From Rostratula benghalensis (taxonomy: Eukaryota; Chordata; Aves; Charadriiformes; Rostratulidae), in NCBI GenBank assembly GCA_013399305.1, contig VXAI01000035.1, forward strand, positions 3,944,283 to 4,008,282: a DNA stretch of 64,000 nt, in the 5' to 3' direction. The position numbers were made by a program, and so were the translations under genes. The number at the start of each line of letters is the position of its first letter. Positions within the stretch are counted from its first letter, which is position 1. Positions 59,480 to 64,000 of the stretch are shown here, piece after piece. Under the pieces are notes generated by a model, which worked only from the letters and a program-made list of their open reading frames with translations, made no database searches and had not been told where the DNA came from.

Positions 59480-60190
59480 GGAAAAAATTTCTTATTTCAG
59501 TTGTGTAATTGGGGAGATCAGACAGAGAGAATGGGTGAATCCTCAGATATACCTGGTAAAGTAACTCCCACCCAGGCATCTTTTGAAAATGCTCTGGCAT
59601 TTCTTAATTTCTCTTCGGCAATTGCATGCTGGCTCAGAGTTGAGTTCTGGTGGCCTTTTACTGAAGTCTCAAGCAACCACTTCTTGGCCAAACTTCCAAA
59701 TCCACCCTTCCTGATCTTTCTGCTTAGTTCTTCAGTTTTTTTCAACACTGCAGCTCCCTTGACACTTAATGTTTGTTTTTCATGTCCCTACTTAGCAACT
59801 CTTTTCTTCTTTAGTTCCATCTTCTTCCTGTTTTTCTTTTTGAATTGTATTACTACTTTATTATTTTGTCTGCTTTCTCTCTGGATGATCTTGTCCAGTT
59901 GTATAATTTCACCTGCTGTCTTTACACAGCTGAGATGCAGCTCTGTTTCTGTGCTGCTGACTGGTCTGCATCCAATTCCATCATCTTGTTTCTCTCTCTG
60001 ACAATTGCTTCTGGGTATCATGCCATCAGCTTAAACTTAATTGTATGTCTTTCTTTCTCCATCTTCTCCTTGCGTGTCATTGGCGACAATGACAATATTG
60101 ACGCTATCATGGTGACTTACAACCTGAGGCAGGTTGGTTTTTTTGGATCCTGTTTTCTTCTGTGCTGCAATAGAAAAGTCCTATAGAGAA
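59480..60190 (+). mobile_element. Degraded non-LTR retrotransposon (L2/CR1-type) reverse-transcriptase fragment
   Basis: In the frame starting at 59845, residues 13-35 (LDDLVQLY..CCLYTAEMQLCF) align by eye with the RT region around the catalytic YADD box of CR1/L2-clade LINEs, where the usual form is a hydrophobic residue then YADDTQLY. The box has decayed to YTAE at 59923-59934, so both catalytic aspartates are lost. A +1 frame at about 60013-60060 reads W..CHQLKLN, like the W...HLKLN motif that follows in these RTs, implying a frameshift. Later, NLRQVGFFGS near 60123-60152 resembles the NLGV-FDS motif. An upstream part (about 59590-59640, AFLNFSSAIA) may correspond to the L-DLSAAFD palm motif. 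This is an ancient, inactive copy; exact limits are uncertain. Confidence 0.5.
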
Positions 60191-62900
60191 ACAATTACAA
60201 TTAACAAACAAATACATGAAACTCTGTGAAAAGGGGAGCATACTGATGTGATATAGTAGAGAACAGTGCTGCTGTACCACTTAAATTTCAGGAGATTGTC
60301 TGTGACGACTGTGGTCAAAGAGAGAATTGAAAATGTTACATATGAGGACTTCAGAAACTTTCATTATTTAATTTAAGATTGTGGAAAAGCTAAGCCAGGT
60401 GCTTTGGTGTTGCTCGCAGTGCTGTTCTAAATTAAGCAACGTGTAATAATGGAAAAACAGGTACAAATTTCATTCCAGTAGTTCTTGTCCTTGCTAATTA
60501 ATTCTGAGTGTTACATTAGAAGGGTTAGCAGGTTGTTTAGATTTGTTTGTTTGATATTTTGGACTTTGTCTTTATTTTATGAACACAAACGATTTTCAGA
60601 TTACTTGCCTTCTAAATACACCACTTCAGCCTCCATGAACTGTGTGCGTGTTGATAACAAGAACTGAATTTGTCTTGACATCTTGTTTGGAATATTTCTA
60701 ATCAAATATTAACATTAGCACTGCCACATGTCTCTGTTATTTCCTTTATCTTTTCACTTAGTCCCACAAGCCTTCTCTGGATAAGAATAACACTAATGCA
60801 TTACTTAAGAGTTCTTTTTCTTTTTTTTACTGGAAAGCCTAAATAATATAGAGCCCAGTCTGAGTAGCAGCTACAGATTCCCAGAAGAGACAGACCCCGT
60901 GGAGACTGTCTTCACTGGCTTCTGTATTTCTGTGTCAGTAGTGAGACAGGAAGGACTCAGCAGTGACAAACAACTTTAACAGATACGGCTAAATCACTGT
61001 TTTATTGGGATTATGTGACAAAATTGAAAGTAAAACAGAATGTTTGATGTTGCTATAAATCTTTAATGAATGTTCCATGTTTTTGTGAAGTGTCAAAGAC
61101 AGTCAATTGCAGGCCTTCTTTCCTTACACTAATAGGGAAGCAGAGATAAATCTTCCATTTTAAACTGCAGACAAAAAGGGGAAAAAGAAAAAAAAAAGAA
61201 AAAAAAGGGGGTTAAATTTGCCTTTCATGCACAGAGATGGGGCTAAAGTATAGATGGAGGGAGGTGAGGGTAGGAAGGCTGTACAGCTGCCCAGGAGCCT
61301 GTGCCCAAGGTGTGTGTGCTGTGCCACACTGGGTTGTCTGGAACGTTGCGTGCCTTTACGGTTCCCCTTGCTTCCGCTGGGGAGTTTGTGTGCGAGATCT
61401 GCGAACCTAACCATTTCTTGTGTCCTTAGATTCTCCCTTCTTCCTTATTTGAATCAATGTTGTATTTAATTATTTACTCTTTGAATGCCTGCATTTGAAA
61501 TGCACAGCCCTGAGTCTGCTTTTTGTAAGACACTGCGCTGGAACCGCACCGGATCCCATTTTCTCTCTTCCGCAGTAACAGTGGTCAGATGGTCTGTTGC
61601 ATCTTGTAGGCTTAAGGGTTTTGCTGATAAATCTAACTCGATGCTAATGGATGTGCTGTAAGACAATATGGGACAGAAGCTAGGACCCTGTGGCCTGTCA
61701 TGGACCATGTAATTTATGACTGAAATGTCTCAGGTATTTATGCTGACAAGAGAAATACTTGACATTTCCTGCTAATGTGCTGGCCCACTCCTCTGATCTA
61801 CGAATTGTAGATGCATTTTGGGCCTATTTTCTTCCATCTCTCTCCTCTCCCATTTCTGCCATCTACTCTGTCACTCACAGCTGCCAGGGCGCTTCTCTTG
61901 CTTCTGCAGCTCCTTTTATTTTAACAGTGAGAGTAATCATATGACTGCAAGAGTTTGTCTGGAAATAAAATAGGTTCTCTAATCAGCTAAAGCTAGCATT
62001 GGTATAATTTTAAAAGTGATGATATAGTCTAGCTTCACGTGACTGGGTATGATTCAGAAGGCACTGAGTGAAATTCTCTGGCCAACATTATGTAGGAAAC
62101 TGGACTGAGGAATGGATATGGTCCCTGGATTCCCAAAAATCTATGAAAACATGCCAGTCTTTCCTCAGACATGACCATTTTTATTTTATGTATTTGGCAT
62201 TAGAAGCTATGTATTTCCCCCTGCTTTGCATTTTTCCAATTTGCATTAATCTTAAACAGTCTCTGTAAAAATATTGATTTGCAATTTCCTTCCAATATAG
62301 ACTGTAAATACTACTTTTAAAAAAATTTCTGGTAGTAGAAAAGATGCCTTCTTGCATTTTCTAGCAACATATAGATGGAATGGCTTGAATTAATATGGCA
62401 GCAGCTTTCACTAGATTTCTATTTTATTCTCCTAAACCGTGCCTAGCAATACATCACTTTAAAAAAACATGAAAATATGGCATGTTTTTAACCTTTCTAA
62501 CAAATTGTTATAAGAATGAAAAAAACAGGATATGTAACAACATAGATAGCAAAACAAGTATTTGATAATTTTTTCTGAGGTAAATTTTGCTTTTCTTTTA
62601 AACTAAGATAAGGAATACACTATGTAAATCTTGGTGGTGAGGCACCATAATATTTAAGTTAAACGTTACTAATAAGTGCCAGGTTTTTGCTGGTTGTTTT
62701 TTTTTTTTCTTTTTTTTTTTTTGCTTGTATTTGTCAATACTTTGATGGTTTCATAAAGTACAAATCCTCATTGCAGTTTAACCATCAGTCATGTGTATAG
62801 AAATCCTTTAATTTTACCCTGCCTAGACGCTAAAATACAGAGGAAATTACATATTTAAAAATAAAATAGGACAACAGGATTCAAAATTGCATCAGCCTCA
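60191..62900. other. Gene-free intergenic DNA
   Basis: No recognised gene or named transposon. An A-rich low-complexity patch lies at about 61180-61206 and two T-runs at 62697-62722. Frames up to 84 codons show no domain. Confidence 0.55.
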
Positions 62901-62929
62901 ATTTGTTTATATGAGCATGAAAGAGAAGA

Positions 62930-63290
62930 GGGGGAGACGTATCCTTTGGGACTGTAAATGGCACCTCCTGCTGCGGTATTAAATTTACCATTTGCAACCT
63001 CCTGTGCTTCTCTGAGTGTAGAGGGTGGCGCCTGACTTCTTGGCGCCAGAGAGTCAGCAAAGGTGTCTAATAGATGCAGACACAGAGATGAGGGTTGCTT
63101 ACTTAACCTTGATCTAGCTCAGCCCCACCAGGGACAGCCAGCTGATCCCCCCCCAGCCTGGCCCAGGAGAGTGAGGAGGCTCCAGAATCAGTTTATGGCT
63201 TTAATAATTTACATATCCTCAGTTAATCTCCTTTACCAGCAGCCAATTAGTTGGGGAATATCCATACTGCCTTGATATATATTTTTTTTA
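62930..63290. promoter_or_regulatory. Candidate conserved non-coding element with paired GGCGCC inverted repeat
   Basis: Complex non-repetitive DNA holds GTATTAAATTTACC, the inverted repeat at 63027-63049, CAGCTGATCC, TTTAATAATTTACATA, GTTAATCTCC and GCCAATTAGTTGG. Homeodomain, CCAAT and E-box-like cores cluster here, unlike surrounding desert. Conservation is inferred only. Confidence 0.4.
63027..63049. other. 7-bp inverted repeat TGGCGCC-N9-GGCGCCA
   Basis: TGGCGCC at 63027-63033 and its reverse complement GGCGCCA at 63043-63049. Each contains the palindrome GGCGCC, and the right copy reads TTGGCGCC, resembling E2F and NFI half-sites. These are rare CpGs in an AT-rich area. Confidence 0.75.
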
Positions 63291-63294
63291 TGTA

Positions 63295-63760
63295 CTGATC
63301 AATTAGTGGAAAAGTAATGAGGTCACAGAATAGCAGGTGTGGCTATTAATCTTTGTTCTTGGAAAAAAAAATGCTCCTGTAAATATTTCTCAGTAAAAAG
63401 AAATACAGAGCTGACAGCACTTTTTTTGGGTGTTTTCTGATACTGTTTTGCATTTCTTTCAAAGGGCAATTAGCCAAATACCTGATAGTGAGTTTGATCG
63501 TCAAGACTCTGACCCTACAAGCATGTGTTTAAGAGGTTTCCAACAGGATTGCTCATGTGAGTAAACTTATTCACATACATAAATCTCCACAGGATTGGGG
63601 TCCTTAATGATTTAGGACAAAGCACCAGTGGAAAAAGTGTTTATTCTGTTGCACCTGCATGATGCAGCAGATATTGTCAGAGCACCATTAGCTACTTAAC
63701 GTACCAGCTAATGACTGGCAGACTTAAAGGAATGTAGCGGAATAGCGGGCAACCTGGTCC
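63295..63760. promoter_or_regulatory. Candidate conserved non-coding element, homeodomain/SOX-rich
   Basis: Contains CAATTAGTGG, TATTAATCTTTGTTC (homeodomain next to a SOX-like CTTTGTT), GGCAATTAGCC, CTTAATGATTTAGG, CACCATTAGC and GCTAATGACTGG. This is dense for about 450 bp. Inference from motif density. Confidence 0.35.
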
Positions 63761-64000
63761 ACGATGGTTAATGATACCAAATGGCTTAGACAGTCTATGA
63801 GAATACCAGAGACAGCATTTAAGTTGCACCAGGTCATAGGACCATAGACACAGGAATGACATGATGAGAATTGTTGACTTACCCTTGAATTGATATTAAT
63901 ACAAGGGGAGAAAAACCCCCTCATTTAGCCTATGAAGGATTTTTTTTTTTCTTCCCCTCTAAGCACATAACCACGGTGAATCTGCATGTGTTCTGGTGGG
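63761..64000. other. Right edge of the window, nothing recognised
   Basis: AT-rich sequence with one T-run near 63940. No exon or repeat is identified. Confidence 0.5.

Noticed and set aside
59501..60001. 166-codon open frame as a membrane protein
   Set aside because: Phe/Leu/Ser-rich from pyrimidine-rich DNA and overlapping the degraded RT fragment; better explained as fossil LINE.
1..64000. tRNA, rRNA, CRISPR, bacterial operon or endogenous retrovirus
   Set aside because: No cloverleaf, rRNA segment, spaced direct-repeat array, LTR pair or gag/pol/env-like frame was seen on either strand.

Overview
The window is a piece of vertebrate chromosome, most probably avian (a sauropsid at least). 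It holds one recognisable protein-coding gene, DMRTA2 (DMRT5), at the extreme left, followed by about 61 kb of AT-rich non-coding DNA. The case for a bird rests on three things: a short fragment with the typical 3' end of a CR1 LINE (35997-36050), a very low density of interspersed repeats with no L1- or Alu-like sequence, and a few decayed ancient elements of MIR/CORE-SINE and L2/CR1 type.

Region by region. Positions 1-2930 are a CpG-rich block carrying the DMRTA2 5' UTR (two short upstream ORFs), coding exon 1 (598-1090), a 284-bp phase-1 intron containing a degenerate minisatellite, coding exon 2 (1375-2249) and a 3' UTR ending near an AATAAA at 2909. The predicted 455-aa protein has an intact DM zinc domain, an intact DMA domain and the conserved DMRTA2 C-terminus. 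Positions 2941-5440 contain a strong hairpin (4129-4154) and AT-rich, motif-dense DNA resembling conserved non-coding elements. Positions 5440-6660 are a second CpG-rich block with a TATA-like box and a stable hairpin; it might be a promoter or enhancer, but I recognise no gene in it.

From about 6.7 kb to 64 kb I find no credible exon on either strand. This fits the known vertebrate arrangement FAF1-DMRTA2-ELAVL4, in which a large gene-poor interval lies 3' of DMRTA2. Within it I mark a full-consensus CTCF motif (21982-21996), candidate regulatory blocks around 30.5-34.6 kb and 62.9-63.8 kb rich in POU, SOX, homeodomain and E-box motifs, several perfect inverted repeats (31884, 38249, 48570, 63027), a degraded non-LTR reverse-transcriptase fragment (about 59.5-60.2 kb), MIR-like fragments (38.9 and 45.05 kb) and a 146-bp assembly gap (37663-37808).

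The likely logic is a single developmental transcription-factor gene with part of its long-range regulatory landscape. The regulatory calls are inference from motif content; no alignment could be run. I see no CRISPR array, prokaryotic-type operon or other unprecedented coding system.
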